A DNA stretch of 64,000 nt, from positions 253,699 through 317,698 of the forward strand of contig JAEZLR010000029.1 of NCBI GenBank assembly GCA_023415205.1, in the 5' to 3' direction. The translations under genes and the position numbers were made by a program. Shown in pieces: positions 16,155-25,407 of this stretch (the first letter of the stretch is position 1; every line of letters starts with the position of its first letter). Origin of the DNA: Bacillota bacterium. GTDB lineage: Bacteria > Bacillota > Clostridia > DSM-8532. Below the pieces are notes generated by a model. The model had not been told where the DNA came from. It did not search any database and worked only from the letters and a program-made list of their open reading frames with translations.

Positions 16155-16886
16155 ATGCAGGAAGAAATGGGGAGAAAAAACCAAAATCATATTGAACCAA
16201 GGATTCTGGCGGCAGCCGACCTTCTTGCAACAGCCGTTCATGACCTAAAGAATCCCTTATCAGTGATTCGGGGCCTTGGTGAATTAGGAAAGGCTGCTTC
16301 TGATTCTCAGAAAGACAGTCAGTACTTCAATAGAATCATCAAGCAGGTGGATACGCTGGATCACATGGTTATTGACCTTTTAAGCGCTTTCAAACCCCAC
16401 TATCCCACAAAAATGAATCCCACAAGCATTATTCAGGACTTACTGGCGGCTCTTGAGCCCTTACTTTCAACTCAGTCCATTGAGGTTCATTTTCATTCTA
16501 CCTGTGACAGGTGTATCCATCTTTATGAGGTGCAGTTCAGACGAGCCGTTCAGAATCTGTTGGACAACGCTATAAAGGCAATGCCCCATGGAGGTATGCT
16601 GGAGGTGTCTGTAGAGGACCATTCGACGGATGTACTTATTTCTATTGGAGATACCGGCTCGGGGATTCCTAAAAACGTTTGTAAAGAAGTCTTTGAACCC
16701 TATTTCTACAGGCGTCAGGATGGGACGGGCTTAGGGCTTTTCCTCACCCAGCATGTCATTGTTGATATCCATCAGGGTCGCCTGTGGTTTGAGAGCAGTG
16801 AAAACGCAGGGACCACCTTCTACATTTCTCTTCCGACACCGGAAAGGATTAATCTTAAGAATCCTGGCTCAGGGGCTTTTTCCTGA
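16155..16886 (+). CDS. soluble orphan sensor histidine kinase
   Basis: 243 residues with a complete kinase core and no membrane segment or obvious sensor domain. The H-box is AVHDLKNPLSVIRG with His29, the N-box NLLDNAIKAM (about 134-143), G1 GDTGSGIP (about 168) and G2 GTGLGLFL (about 193). AAGGAGG precedes the ATG at 16155. No response regulator is adjacent, so the partner is elsewhere; the similarity in layout to sporulation-type kinases (KinA/B cores acting on Spo0F or Spo0A) is suggestive only. Its last 32 bp overlap the convergent DUF1576 gene. Confidence 0.88.
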   Translation: MQEEMGRKNQNHIEPRILAAADLLATAVHDLKNPLSVIRGLGELGKAASDSQKDSQYFNRIIKQVDTLDHMVIDLLSAFKPHYPTKMNPTSIIQDLLAALEPLLSTQSIEVHFHSTCDRCIHLYEVQFRRAVQNLLDNAIKAMPHGGMLEVSVEDHSTDVLISIGDTGSGIPKNVCKEVFEPYFYRRQDGTGLGLFLTQHVIVDIHQGRLWFESSENAGTTFYISLPTPERINLKNPGSGAFS

Positions 16887-18099
16887 GGGCCGAGACCAAA
16901 GGAAAAATGACCAGAAAAACAATTCCCCCCGCATAACCGTTATTATAGAGGTTCATACCGCTATAGCCCCCTCCCGCATGAAGGACAACCGATGAATGAA
17001 TAAACCCCGACAAAATTCCCACCCATGGACCAAAAGCTCCCGCCAGGGGTGCTAGTGTGGTTGAAAAAAGGGCGGCGATCTGTATAGAAGGGTCGGTCAA
17101 AGCAAATTGTTTTGTGACTCCTCCCAAAACCACCCCCATAATAACCGGAATCATATTCCTGGGATGCTTTCCATAGGCACTGAAAGCCATAATAGAAAAT
17201 ATCCCCCCCAGGGTGGGGCCGTTAAAATCCCCACCGATAAGCAATATATAGGAGGTTGCGATAATCCCGTTCACCCCCATGTTAACCAGTACGGGCGCTT
17301 TACCGTAGCGCTTTATAAAATCACAGGGACACTTTCCCGAGCTTTTCAAAAGCTCCCCATATCTTTTAAAAACCCTTTTGTCCAGCACCAGCCCTAGAAG
17401 AACGAGAAGGATGCACCCTAGATATAATGGCGGAACAAACAGAGGGTTATTCCCTACTGACCAGAAGGACAGCGAACTTAGTATCACACCATAGGACTTC
17501 ATGATGGGAACAATAACCAAGGCTAGAAGACCACAGGCAAATCCTACATTGTAAAGGATATACCCCTTATGAATGGTTTTTGTAAAGGCCGCAAGCACTG
17601 GCACGACAAAGCCAATGGAAACGCCAAGGACAATGGCCACAAGAACATTCATCATGAGAAGGCCATCCTTGAAAAAGACAAAGCTGATGATGGGGCTCAA
17701 GGCCGTTGAGAGAAGGCCTATGCAAAGATACTCGGAAAAAGGCTTTCTTACAACTTTGGTATACAGGTAGGAGCCCAGAAGAATAAACCAGATGTTAAAT
17801 ATGTTTTTCCCAAAGAGGGAGAACCCGAACATCAGGCCTACCACCGCGACGGTATAACCCCCGGCCTCTACCCGGTTGTAATATAAAAGTCCTATGGAAC
17901 AAAGAGTAACGATGGAGGCATTGATAATAGCCGGGCCCACTCCTGCGATTTCCATATAGTCGGTGATAAGAATATCGCTGGAGAAGAGTATTTTTCTAAA
18001 CCCTGCAAGGACTTGGGAAATATCGCTTAACATAAATCCATAGACCAGAAAACCTAACGCTCCAAAAAGCATTGATAGATATACCGCATTTTTTCTCAT
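16855..18099 (-). CDS. DUF1576 polytopic membrane protein
   Basis: About 414 residues, with roughly 10-12 hydrophobic helices arranged as two similar halves, matching the uncharacterised DUF1576 family found mainly in Firmicutes. Distinct segments are GAFGPWVGILSGFIHSSVVL and GGGYSGMNLYNNGYAGG near the C-terminus; the latter glycine/asparagine-rich motif is typical. The start at 18099 (MRKNAVYL) follows GGGGCGGTG; an upstream frame to 18159 lacks a site. Transported substrate, if any, is unknown. It converges on and overlaps the histidine kinase gene by 32 bp, so antisense interference between the two transcripts is possible. Confidence 0.75.
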   Translation of the reverse strand: MRKNAVYLSMLFGALGFLVYGFMLSDISQVLAGFRKILFSSDILITDYMEIAGVGPAIINASIVTLCSIGLLYYNRVEAGGYTVAVVGLMFGFSLFGKNIFNIWFILLGSYLYTKVVRKPFSEYLCIGLLSTALSPIISFVFFKDGLLMMNVLVAIVLGVSIGFVVPVLAAFTKTIHKGYILYNVGFACGLLALVIVPIMKSYGVILSSLSFWSVGNNPLFVPPLYLGCILLVLLGLVLDKRVFKRYGELLKSSGKCPCDFIKRYGKAPVLVNMGVNGIIATSYILLIGGDFNGPTLGGIFSIMAFSAYGKHPRNMIPVIMGVVLGGVTKQFALTDPSIQIAALFSTTLAPLAGAFGPWVGILSGFIHSSVVLHAGGGYSGMNLYNNGYAGGIVFLVIFPLVSALRKKPLSQDS

Positions 18100-18195
18100 T
18101 ATGCACCGCCCCGAGTAGTCTAGCTGGAGAAAAATGTTGTGGTTAATGTGATGCATCACTGCATTTTCAAGAAAGGAAATTCACTTTTTATTGAA

Positions 18196-18225
18196 AGTAT
18201 AGCAAAAAACTGAGTGTTGTCGCAA
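18196..18225 (-). promoter_or_regulatory. promoter of the DUF1576 gene
   Basis: On the minus strand TTGCGA (18220-18225) and TATACT (18196-18201), spacing 18 bp. Confidence 0.55.
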
Positions 18226-18229
18226 GGCT

Positions 18230-18273
18230 AAAACGACAAATAACCTGATGTTCAGCAGATTATTTGTCGTTTT
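18230..18273. repeat. perfect inverted repeat upstream of the DUF1576 promoter
   Basis: 14-bp arms AAAACGACAAATAA (18230-18243) and complement (18260-18273), loop 16 nt, ending in TTTT on the plus strand and AAAA on the other. It looks like a bidirectional terminator, but no gene ends next to it on the plus strand; it may insulate the promoter or be an operator. The remainder of 18100-18461 also holds CCTGTTTACTT at about 18292 repeated inverted near 18407, and no gene. Confidence 0.6.
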
Positions 18274-18414
18274 ATGTCATAAAGAGACCTGTTTACTTCC
18301 CCCTGAGAATGATTCGCTTGCTGCTTAAGTAGGTGAGCTTATGGGTAACAGGCTGAATGATGAAATCAAAGGTATCATGAATTTAACATAATCCTTACCC
18401 GTTTATAAGTAAAC

Positions 18415-18439
18415 AGGCTGTGAGGAAACCTCACAGCCT
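18415..18439 (-). terminator. hairpin after yjfB-like gene
   Basis: 11-bp perfect arms AGGCTGTGAGG (18415-18425) and complement (18429-18439), 22 nt after the yjfB-like stop on the minus strand. No good T run follows, so it may act as a processing or weak termination signal. Confidence 0.5.
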
Positions 18440-18461
18440 TAAAACGCTCAATCATCGCCCT

Positions 18462-18638
18462 TTATATTTTGACATCCAAATGATTTCCCACATGGGGAGA
18501 AACACTTTGTTCCATGGCTTTTATCAAATTATCGTTATTGACCTTGGCACTGTCCATGACCTTCTTGAAAATGGCAAGCCCTGCTTGCTGGGAAATCCTG
18601 CTTTGGTTTAAAGAGATAGAGAGTGCTGCTATATCCAT
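18462..18638 (-). CDS. YjfB-family small protein, motility-associated
   Basis: A 58-residue protein beginning MDIAALSISLNQSRISQQAG and ending in PHVGNHLDVKI, which matches the YjfB family of short Firmicutes proteins often encoded near flagellar or chemotaxis genes. Its biochemical role is unknown. The start ATG at 18638 is set by a strong AAAAGGAGATGA site; the frame runs ten codons further upstream without one. It is divergent from the chemoreceptor gene at 18830, in keeping with a motility link. Confidence 0.8.
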   Translation of the reverse strand: MDIAALSISLNQSRISQQAGLAIFKKVMDSAKVNNDNLIKAMEQSVSPHVGNHLDVKI

Positions 18639-18742
18639 AAAATCATCTCCTTTTGATGATTTACCCATTTTAAACGACTCAAATCATGTCCATGCATATT
18701 TTTTTAATAACTACCACCATTTTTATCCTTTGCTTCAACGTA

Positions 18743-18772
18743 TTGTTTTCATACGGTAAATTGTGGTATAAA
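18743..18772 (+). promoter_or_regulatory. promoter of the chemoreceptor gene
   Basis: TTGTTT (18743-18748) and TATAAA (18767-18772), spacing 18 bp, 58 bp before the chosen ATG. It is sigma-A-like; I see no sigma-D (TAAA/GCCGATAT) promoter. Confidence 0.5.
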
Positions 18773-18829
18773 TTAAATACTTTCTGCTCTGCCAGATTGA
18801 ATTTTTGCTGCATTAATCGAGGAGTTTAT

Positions 18830-20581
18830 ATGAGAACACGGTTCAAATTCAACAACCTGAAACTTCGGACCAAACTGATTCTTCCCCTTATCGCCCCCAT
18901 TATTGCCCTCATTATCAGCTCAGTCATATCAGGAGTACGCTCCAAAGAGATGACCTCCCATCTCATCAACAGCCTGTATTACGATCTACAACAAAGCTCT
19001 GATTTATTGCTCAATGCCGATCGGGATCTTTATCAGGCTCTTGTGGATCAGGATAGACTCCTCAAAGGTGATGCCCTGGATATTGCTCAAACCAAGGCCT
19101 CCTACACTGAAAATATGAAGCAAACCTATGACCGTGTTCACCAGGCCAAGGAGATCATGAATCAGAGTCCGGAGCTTCTGGGCAATACCCATTCCGCAGA
19201 AAGAAATGCCCTGGCCCTTCAAGCCTTTGATGACTTTGACGTCAACTATAGCCTATGGATGGGTCTCTACAACGTGGATACCAATACGCTCAAGGATAGC
19301 ACCCAAGCAGCCGCCGCCTTTGAAAGCACACGGGGTGCCATTGACCTCATCGTGGATTTACTTGACGAATATGCTCAGGATCTTGTAAACCAAGTCACCG
19401 CGGCTGTGGCTAAAAACATTGAGAACTCTAAACTCATCACCATTCTATCCTTGTTAACTTCTCTTGCCTTTGCTGTAATCGTCATTTTAAATATCACCAA
19501 GCGCACCCGCCTGACTGTGGATTTCCTTCAAAAAACAGCCAATTTCGACCTGACCCACGACCCACGCTACGATGGTCTAACACGGGAGAGGGATGAATTT
19601 GGTCAGATTATCAAGGCAGAGGAGAAAACACGGACATCCCTTAGGGAAATGATCAAAAAGGTTGTTGATGAAACCGATAAGCTCACGAGGGCCGTTTTGG
19701 ATACCAACAGCAATATGCAGCATCTGGAAGAGGGTATAGAGGAAATTTCCGCGACCACCCAGGAGCTCTCGGCAGGCATGGAGGAAACCGCAGCTTCCAC
19801 CGAGGAGATGAACGCCACCTCTCAGGAAATTGAAGCAGCGGTTCAGAGCATTGCCGAAAGAGCCCAGACCGGGGTTCATGTTGCCAATGAAATTAGCAGG
19901 CGCGCTGAAGAATTGGGGGAAACTTTCAAAATCTCCTTCCAAAACAGTACCTCAATGATTGAAAATTCCAAAATCAAGCTTCAAAAAGCCCTGGAGGAAT
20001 CCAAGGCTGTGGAGCAGATCGATAAACTCGCCGAATCCATTATGCAGATTACCTCCCAAACTAATCTGCTAGCTCTTAATGCAGCCATAGAGGCTGCGCG
20101 GGCGGGTGAGAACGGCAAGGGCTTTGCGGTTGTCGCCAACGAAATCCGAACCCTCGCTGAGAACTCCAGAAATGCGGTAACTGAAATACAACGGGTTATT
20201 CAGGGGGTCACCCAATCGGTTGAACACCTGTCCGACAGCTCCAATGAGCTGTTATCCTTTGTAGCCGAAGATGTGAACAGGGATTATCATGTTATGCTTT
20301 CCACCACTCAACAATATGACAAGGATTCAGATCAGATCAATGGCCTTGTCACCGATTTCAGTGCAACCTCCCAACAACTGCTGGCCTCTATTCAGAACAT
20401 GGTAAAGGCCATTACTGAAGTAACCAGCGCTGCCAACGAGGGAGCCTCCGGAACCAACAATATCGCCGAAAAGACCAACGCAGCCATAAACAATGCCAAT
20501 AATGTTATCTCCAGCATTAATTCAACAAAGGAAGGGGCAGGGATCCTTAAGGAGATGGTTGCAAGGTTCAAAATCGACTAA
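18830..20581 (+). CDS. methyl-accepting chemotaxis protein
   Basis: 583-residue transmembrane chemoreceptor. One membrane helix lies near the N-terminus ([20 protein letters not shown], about 17-36), then an extracellular, helical ligand-binding region of about 165 residues, a second membrane helix near 201-222, and the long cytoplasmic coiled coil. The signalling tip is intact ([20 protein letters not shown], about 410-430) and is followed by [13 protein letters not shown]. It should signal to CheA/CheW encoded elsewhere. The ATG at 18830 has GAGGAG 5-6 bp upstream; the longer frame from 18686 would start upstream of the promoter. No CheB/CheR pentapeptide tail is seen. Confidence 0.93.
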   Translation: MRTRFKFNNLKLRTKLILPLIAPIIALIISSVISGVRSKEMTSHLINSLYYDLQQSSDLLLNADRDLYQALVDQDRLLKGDALDIAQTKASYTENMKQTYDRVHQAKEIMNQSPELLGNTHSAERNALALQAFDDFDVNYSLWMGLYNVDTNTLKDSTQAAAAFESTRGAIDLIVDLLDEYAQDLVNQVTAAVAKNIENSKLITILSLLTSLAFAVIVILNITKRTRLTVDFLQKTANFDLTHDPRYDGLTRERDEFGQIIKAEEKTRTSLREMIKKVVDETDKLTRAVLDTNSNMQHLEEGIEEISATTQELSAGMEETAASTEEMNATSQEIEAAVQSIAERAQTGVHVANEISRRAEELGETFKISFQNSTSMIENSKIKLQKALEESKAVEQIDKLAESIMQITSQTNLLALNAAIEAARAGENGKGFAVVANEIRTLAENSRNAVTEIQRVIQGVTQSVEHLSDSSNELLSFVAEDVNRDYHVMLSTTQQYDKDSDQINGLVTDFSATSQQLLASIQNMVKAITEVTSAANEGASGTNNIAEKTNAAINNANNVISSINSTKEGAGILKEMVARFKID

Positions 20582-20630
20582 GCAACTTGTCTATTTGGTG
20601 AAATATGAGAATATAATATAAAAGTGAAAA

Positions 20631-20657
20631 CTCGAGGTCATCATCCTCGGGTTTTTC
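20631..20657 (+). terminator. terminator of the chemoreceptor gene
   Basis: CTCGAGG (20631-20637) pairs with CCTCGGG (20645-20651, one wobble), followed by TTTTT. Confidence 0.7.
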
Positions 20658-20753
20658 ATACCCTGCTTTATAATAACAATAGCGTGAATTTTTAGGTAGT
20701 CTCACTGTAGAACTCTATTGTCATCAATTTTTGTAATTTACTGATAATAACAT

Positions 20754-20782
20754 TTGGATAATTATCGTAATTCCCTTATAAT
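20754..20782 (+). promoter_or_regulatory. promoter of the citrate synthase gene
   Basis: TTGGAT (20754-20759) and TATAAT (20777-20782), spacing 17 bp. Confidence 0.75.
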
Positions 20783-20815
20783 TGAACTAATATTCTTTAT
20801 AGGAGGTATCTGCCC

Positions 20816-22174
20816 GTGAAAGATCAAACACACAACAAATCATGGCTTGAGCCCTTGACTCAATTGGCCTCACAATGCAGCGTGATTGATCCCGAGCTCT
20901 ATACCCGCTACGAAGTCAAACGAGGCTTGAGGGATATCAGTGGCAAAGGGGTTATGGCCGGTTTGACCGAGATTGGTGAAGTTCATGCCTATATTATTGA
21001 TGAAAGTGAAATGGTTCCGTGCCCAGGAAAGCTATATTATAGAGGCTATGATGTGGAAGACCTGGTTCGGGGCTTTTTAGGCGAAGACAGGTTTGGATTT
21101 GAGGAAACCACCTACCTTCTTCTGTTTGGAGACCTGCCCGGAAAAAAAGCTCTCCGTGATTTTGAGAAGCATCTGACCGAATTTAGAAAGCTTCCTGAGG
21201 ATTTTACCCGGGATATGATTATGAAAGCCCCGGGCAAGGACATGATGAACGTCCTTTCTCGATCCATCCTTGCTTTATACAGCTATGATCACAACCCCGA
21301 CGATACATCCATCTCCAATGTTCTGCGCCAATGCCTGGAAATGATTGCTTATTTCCCGCTCCTGGCAGTCTACGGCTATCAGGCCTATTCCCATTATCAC
21401 GGCAATAAAAGCCTGTATATCCATGGCCCACGCCCCGACCTGAGCACCGCTGAGAACGTCCTGCACATGCTTCGACCTGACAGCAGCTTTACCAAGCTGG
21501 AGGCCACCCTTTTGGATCTTGCCCTAGTTCTTCATGCCGAGCATGGCGGAGGTAATAATTCTACCTTCACCACCCATGTTGTTACTTCTTCGGGAACCGA
21601 CACCTATTCGGCCATAGCGGCTGCCCTTGGCTCCCTGAAAGGTCCAAGGCATGGCGGAGCTAATGTGAAGGTTGTACAGATGCTGGAGGATATCAAAAAA
21701 GCCATTAAGGATTGGGACGATGAGGAGGAAATCTCCGAGTATCTGGCCAAAATCCTCAACAAGCAGGCCTTTGACCGTTCAGGCCTGATTTACGGCATGG
21801 GCCATGCGGTCTATTCCTTATCCGACCCCAGAGCCGAGATTTTTAAGAGCCATGTAGAGGAGTTGGCCCTGCATAAAGGGCTTGAGGATGAGTTCAAGCT
21901 GTACTCCAAGATTGAGCGATTGGCTCCCGAGGTCATCGGAAAGACTCGAAAAATCTATAAGGGCGTCAGTGCCAATATAGACTTCTACTCAGGGTTTGTT
22001 TATCGTATGTTGGACATTCCCGTTGAGCTCTTCACCCCCATTTTCGCCATGTCGAGAATCACCGGGTGGAGTGCCCATCGCATTGAGGAAATCGTCAATA
22101 ACGGTAAAATCGTTCGCCCTGCCTACAAGAGCATTGCTCCCCGTCGGGAATATACTCCAATGGGTGACCGTTAA
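20816..22174 (+). CDS. gltA: citrate synthase
   Basis: 452-residue citrate synthase, condensing oxaloacetate and acetyl-CoA (2-methylcitrate synthase activity cannot be excluded). Active-site regions are intact: LHAEHGGGNNSTFT around residue 240-253 with the oxaloacetate/CoA-binding His, YGMGHAVYSLSDPRA around 326-340 with the second catalytic His, and ANIDFYSGF around 390 with the catalytic Asp. It starts at GTG 20816 with AGGAGGT 8 bp upstream. In anaerobic clostridia this enzyme supplies 2-oxoglutarate for glutamate, which fits gdhA and argCB in the same window. It stands alone, and its last 4 bp overlap the convergent glycosyltransferase gene. Confidence 0.93.
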   Translation: MKDQTHNKSWLEPLTQLASQCSVIDPELYTRYEVKRGLRDISGKGVMAGLTEIGEVHAYIIDESEMVPCPGKLYYRGYDVEDLVRGFLGEDRFGFEETTYLLLFGDLPGKKALRDFEKHLTEFRKLPEDFTRDMIMKAPGKDMMNVLSRSILALYSYDHNPDDTSISNVLRQCLEMIAYFPLLAVYGYQAYSHYHGNKSLYIHGPRPDLSTAENVLHMLRPDSSFTKLEATLLDLALVLHAEHGGGNNSTFTTHVVTSSGTDTYSAIAAALGSLKGPRHGGANVKVVQMLEDIKKAIKDWDDEEEISEYLAKILNKQAFDRSGLIYGMGHAVYSLSDPRAEIFKSHVEELALHKGLEDEFKLYSKIERLAPEVIGKTRKIYKGVSANIDFYSGFVYRMLDIPVELFTPIFAMSRITGWSAHRIEEIVNNGKIVRPAYKSIAPRREYTPMGDR

Positions 22175-23115
22175 TTGAGGGGCTCCATCCTATAATAGTG
22201 GGTGTTAGGGGTGTATTCCTTGGGGATAAACCCTACTTGAAACCAGGGAAAGTACTGGTGCATTTCCTTCATGGCTTGGGTCAACGCGGTAACATAGGGC
22301 TTATAGATATGTTCCAGCACGATCTGATCATCAATATGGTAGTACCAGTTAAGGTTGAATTCCTGCCTGCTGATGATAACGAGACCAGAAAAATGATAGA
22401 AGGTCAGAACGCTATCATTAATCATCACCTTACCATCCATGAGGCTCACTGTATAGTTGGGGATGTTCCAAAGGGCGGTATTGACACCGGGACTCTGGAC
22501 GACATAAACTCCCTGGAATTCATCGGGCCAGGTTTCTACATAACGCTGATCCCCAAAGAGCTTGCGTATGTGGTCCTCCTGCACCGAGCAATAGGCGATG
22601 CAACGCTCCTTCCATTGTGTGACGGCCGTTAAGGCCGTCATTTCATTTTTGCAGCCCACAAAACCGGTATTGAACACCCCCGTTTTCCCGTAGTATTCCA
22701 AAAAGTCTCTGGAATTCCGGTGATGGGTCAGAAATAATGTAGCGTCTGGCCTTTCATTGAATATATTCTCGGGGCTGTCAAAGAAAAACAGGTCTGCATC
22801 CAGATGCGCATAATACTGGGCCTCGGGGTACTTGGTCATGATATAATGCAGAAATACCGGCTTTAGGGTCCAGCAGTACTCATGAAAGGATCTCCTGCTT
22901 TTAGCCGCCAAAAGCCTCTGGTCCTCAATCTCCCCGAGCCTGACAGGAACCACGTCGGGGAAAGAGATGCTGTTTAAAATATTCCATATCACGTCATGAG
23001 CACATGCCACGAAGAGCTTGAAATCCCGGGCATGCCTCTGCAAGGACGATATCATTGCCAAAAGCTTGAAAAAATGGTCCTGGGAAACCACGGTTGTAAA
23101 ATGATACTTTGCCAT
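22171..23115 (-). CDS. GT-A-fold glycosyltransferase, GT8-like
   Basis: 314-residue nucleotide-sugar transferase-like protein without membrane segments. The DxD metal motif is in YYAHLDADLFFFDSPENIF (about residues 100-118), the acceptor region contains GVFNTGFVGCKNE, and AAKSRRSFHEYCWTLKP resembles the segment of GT8-related proteins that line the donor pocket. It is the last gene of the rfbF-rfbG-glycosyltransferase operon, 12 bp after the GT2 gene, with AAGGAGG upstream of the ATG at 23115. It probably adds one sugar to the surface or spore glycan built from the CDP-sugar made by this operon. Confidence 0.78.
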   Translation of the reverse strand: MAKYHFTTVVSQDHFFKLLAMISSLQRHARDFKLFVACAHDVIWNILNSISFPDVVPVRLGEIEDQRLLAAKSRRSFHEYCWTLKPVFLHYIMTKYPEAQYYAHLDADLFFFDSPENIFNERPDATLFLTHHRNSRDFLEYYGKTGVFNTGFVGCKNEMTALTAVTQWKERCIAYCSVQEDHIRKLFGDQRYVETWPDEFQGVYVVQSPGVNTALWNIPNYTVSLMDGKVMINDSVLTFYHFSGLVIISRQEFNLNWYYHIDDQIVLEHIYKPYVTALTQAMKEMHQYFPWFQVGFIPKEYTPNTHYYRMEPLN

Positions 23116-23127
23116 AAGGGCCTCCTT

Positions 23128-24339
23128 CTAGATATTGGCCTTGAGAATTGCATTAAAATCTATATTGTAGGTCAGCTTCAGTAGGCTGGCGAGCTCACTG
23201 ATAAACGCGACGGTTCTCTCTTTTCGCCAAAGCTCCAAGGTGCTTCTAACCGTTGTCTTCAGGTTCTCGGCAATCTTGGGGAACATCGTCCGGCTATTAT
23301 CCTCCTGGGGGTTATACAGACGCACACGGATGACCTGAAGAAGGTGCAAAAAAAGCTCCAGCAAGGGATGATATTCTTTTCGGGTCAATATCTGGTTGAT
23401 ATCCTTCATAATGGCATTCATCCGCGTCTTGTCGATGTTCAGGTGATCGCTCAAGCACACCAGGGGCATGTCGATAAAATAGATACTGTTGTATTTTTCG
23501 CACATGTATTTCACATTGGCTTCCAAATCCCCCGAGTGAAAATTGGCCGGGTGCTCCTGATGCAGGCTCACTATATGCTCGGCCATGGTAAAATGGCATC
23601 CTGCTTTAAAGAGGCGTATGCCCAGATCATAATCCTCATAGCCATACCGGATGATTTTATCATCAAACATGCCCACTTCTATCACTTTTTCCCTATCCAC
23701 AGAGAGATTATTGGTGATGCAGAATCTCCAGGGCAAATAGTAGCCCACAAGGTTTTTCCCATACTCTAGGATCGTGGCCTTCAGATCGTTGATAAAACCA
23801 AAATCCAGGTCAAAGCCATAGGTATTCAAGTCCTCCGAGGCCACCTCCTCTTCCGGTATCAGGGGATATCCATCGGGGTAGGCCTTTTTATCCAAGGCCC
23901 ATGTTGAACAGATTCTATCAAAGGTGGCCATCTGACTGGAATGAAAGCCTTTGTAGTAAAAGGTAAATATCCTGCGCCAAAAAAGGCCGCATGCCACAAT
24001 ATTAGGCTCCTTATGGGCTTCAAGGTGGAGCTTGATGTAGTCCTTAGAGGCTATCATATCACTGTCGTGAAAAATCAGAATATCCCCTTCGGCCTCTAAA
24101 ATCCCTTGGTTCCGGCCATGGGCGATTCCATTGTTCTTTTCAACACGAATCTTCTTCAAGGGATATTTGAGCTCAAACCCATCCAGCATCTCCAGAGTTT
24201 TGTCGGTGGATCCGTTATCAATGACAATGACTTCAATGTCCTCACCCTCATAGCTCTGCCGGTTAAGGGCAATAAGGTTATATTTAAGCCGCTCTCGCGC
24301 GTTATAGGATGGAATGATCAGACTCGCCTTCAAATTCAC
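23128..24339 (-). CDS. family 2 glycosyltransferase
   Basis: 403 residues. The N-terminal GT2 domain has SLIIPSYNARERLKYNL, VIVIDNGSTDKTLEML and the DxD-type IFHDSDMIAS; the later segment YGYEDYDLGIRLFKAG matches the acceptor-side EDxDLG motif of chondroitin-synthase-like GT2 enzymes. The C-terminal 120 residues have no family I recognise. It starts at GTG 24339 with GGGAGGTT upstream. The protein is predicted cytosolic or peripheral. Encoded between rfbG and a second glycosyltransferase. Confidence 0.88.
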   Translation of the reverse strand: MNLKASLIIPSYNARERLKYNLIALNRQSYEGEDIEVIVIDNGSTDKTLEMLDGFELKYPLKKIRVEKNNGIAHGRNQGILEAEGDILIFHDSDMIASKDYIKLHLEAHKEPNIVACGLFWRRIFTFYYKGFHSSQMATFDRICSTWALDKKAYPDGYPLIPEEEVASEDLNTYGFDLDFGFINDLKATILEYGKNLVGYYLPWRFCITNNLSVDREKVIEVGMFDDKIIRYGYEDYDLGIRLFKAGCHFTMAEHIVSLHQEHPANFHSGDLEANVKYMCEKYNSIYFIDMPLVCLSDHLNIDKTRMNAIMKDINQILTRKEYHPLLELFLHLLQVIRVRLYNPQEDNSRTMFPKIAENLKTTVRSTLELWRKERTVAFISELASLLKLTYNIDFNAILKANI

Positions 24340-24423
24340 AACCTCCCAGTCATAAAGGAAGCAGGGTGGTTCGCCATGGAATTAAGGCCGAGGGGGTATC
24401 GGCCCCAACCCCCCGCTTAATTC

Positions 24424-25407
24424 TTACCTTTTATTCAATGTCTCAAAAAAGTGCAGGTACCAGTCAATTGTCTTTCCCAAGCCCTCCTCAAGGGTATAGG
24501 CCGGGGCCCATTCCAGAACCTCCCGGGCCTTTCGCGCAGAAAGATACTGGTGCTTGATTTCGTTACTGCCCTGGTTAAGCACCACAGGCTTAAGTTCGCT
24601 GTTCATCAACCTGAGTATTTCTTTGACCATGTCAAGAACCGTAAGCTGAATTTCGTTGCTAAAATTGAAGGCCTCTCCCTCGAGCCTTAGAGCATTCATC
24701 CTCTCAGCCAGAAGCAAATAGGCTCTTACAGCGTCCTCCACATAGAAATAGTCCCGGATAAAGGTTCCATCGCTGCGGATTACAGGAGCCTCTCCATTCA
24801 AAATGCTTCGGATGGTTTGTGGAATAATGCGGTTAAAGTTCAGGTCTCCGCCGCCATATAAATTCCCGCACCGCGTAACACATACAGGAAGACCATAGGT
24901 TTTATAATAGGCCTGACTGATTAAATCGGTGCAGCTTTTGGAAACATCATAGGGATGCCTGCCGCTTAAAGGCATGGTTTCATCATAGGGTAGCTGTTCC
25001 TGGTCTCCGTAGGCCTTATCACTGGAAGCCACCACAATTCTTTGGATAAGGGGACTTCTCCTGGCCGCCTCCAGGAGGTTCCAGGTTCCACGGATATTGG
25101 TTTCAAAGGTTCCTACCGGGTTTCTGTTGGCAACACCCACAATGGCCTGAGCGGCCACATGAAAGACAGAATCTATCTCATATTCTCCCAGGGTTCTCTC
25201 CAGGAGCTCCCTATCCTCCAGTTTCCCGTTGACCAGATTAATGCTCTTGTATTCCTCGCCCTGATACAGTGCGGACTTAGGCACAATATCCCGCACCAGC
25301 CCGGTGACATTGGCACCATGACGTATGAGTTCTTTGGCCAGATAGCTTCCTAAAAACCCTGTACATCCTGTAATAAAAACATTTTTATCCTTCCAAAACT
25401 GATTCAT
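24424..25407 (-). CDS. rfbG: CDP-glucose 4,6-dehydratase-like SDR enzyme
   Basis: 327-residue extended short-chain dehydrogenase. It has the NAD-binding [20 protein letters not shown] (about 14-33), [16 protein letters not shown] and [10 protein letters not shown], the latter two characteristic of CDP-glucose 4,6-dehydratase, and the catalytic YDVSKS (Tyr-x3-Lys). It converts CDP-glucose to CDP-4-keto-6-deoxyglucose, the entry point to 3,6-dideoxyhexoses and related sugars. The ATG at 25407 overlaps the rfbF stop as ATGA, which fixes the start; ATGs at 25428 and 25419 lie inside rfbF. No downstream dideoxysugar enzyme (RfbH, epimerase) is present in the window. Confidence 0.88.
   Translation of the reverse strand: MNQFWKDKNVFITGCTGFLGSYLAKELIRHGANVTGLVRDIVPKSALYQGEEYKSINLVNGKLEDRELLERTLGEYEIDSVFHVAAQAIVGVANRNPVGTFETNIRGTWNLLEAARRSPLIQRIVVASSDKAYGDQEQLPYDETMPLSGRHPYDVSKSCTDLISQAYYKTYGLPVCVTRCGNLYGGGDLNFNRIIPQTIRSILNGEAPVIRSDGTFIRDYFYVEDAVRAYLLLAERMNALRLEGEAFNFSNEIQLTVLDMVKEILRLMNSELKPVVLNQGSNEIKHQYLSARKAREVLEWAPAYTLEEGLGKTIDWYLHFFETLNKR

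Noticed and set aside
18230..18273. Pair of Spo0A boxes
   Set aside because: The arms contain TTTGTCG but continue with TTTT where the box needs AA; the structure is better explained as a hairpin.
18686..18829. 48-residue N-terminal extension of the chemoreceptor
   Set aside because: It overlaps the promoter, and the ATG at 18830 has a strong ribosome site; a second hydrophobic lead segment would be atypical.
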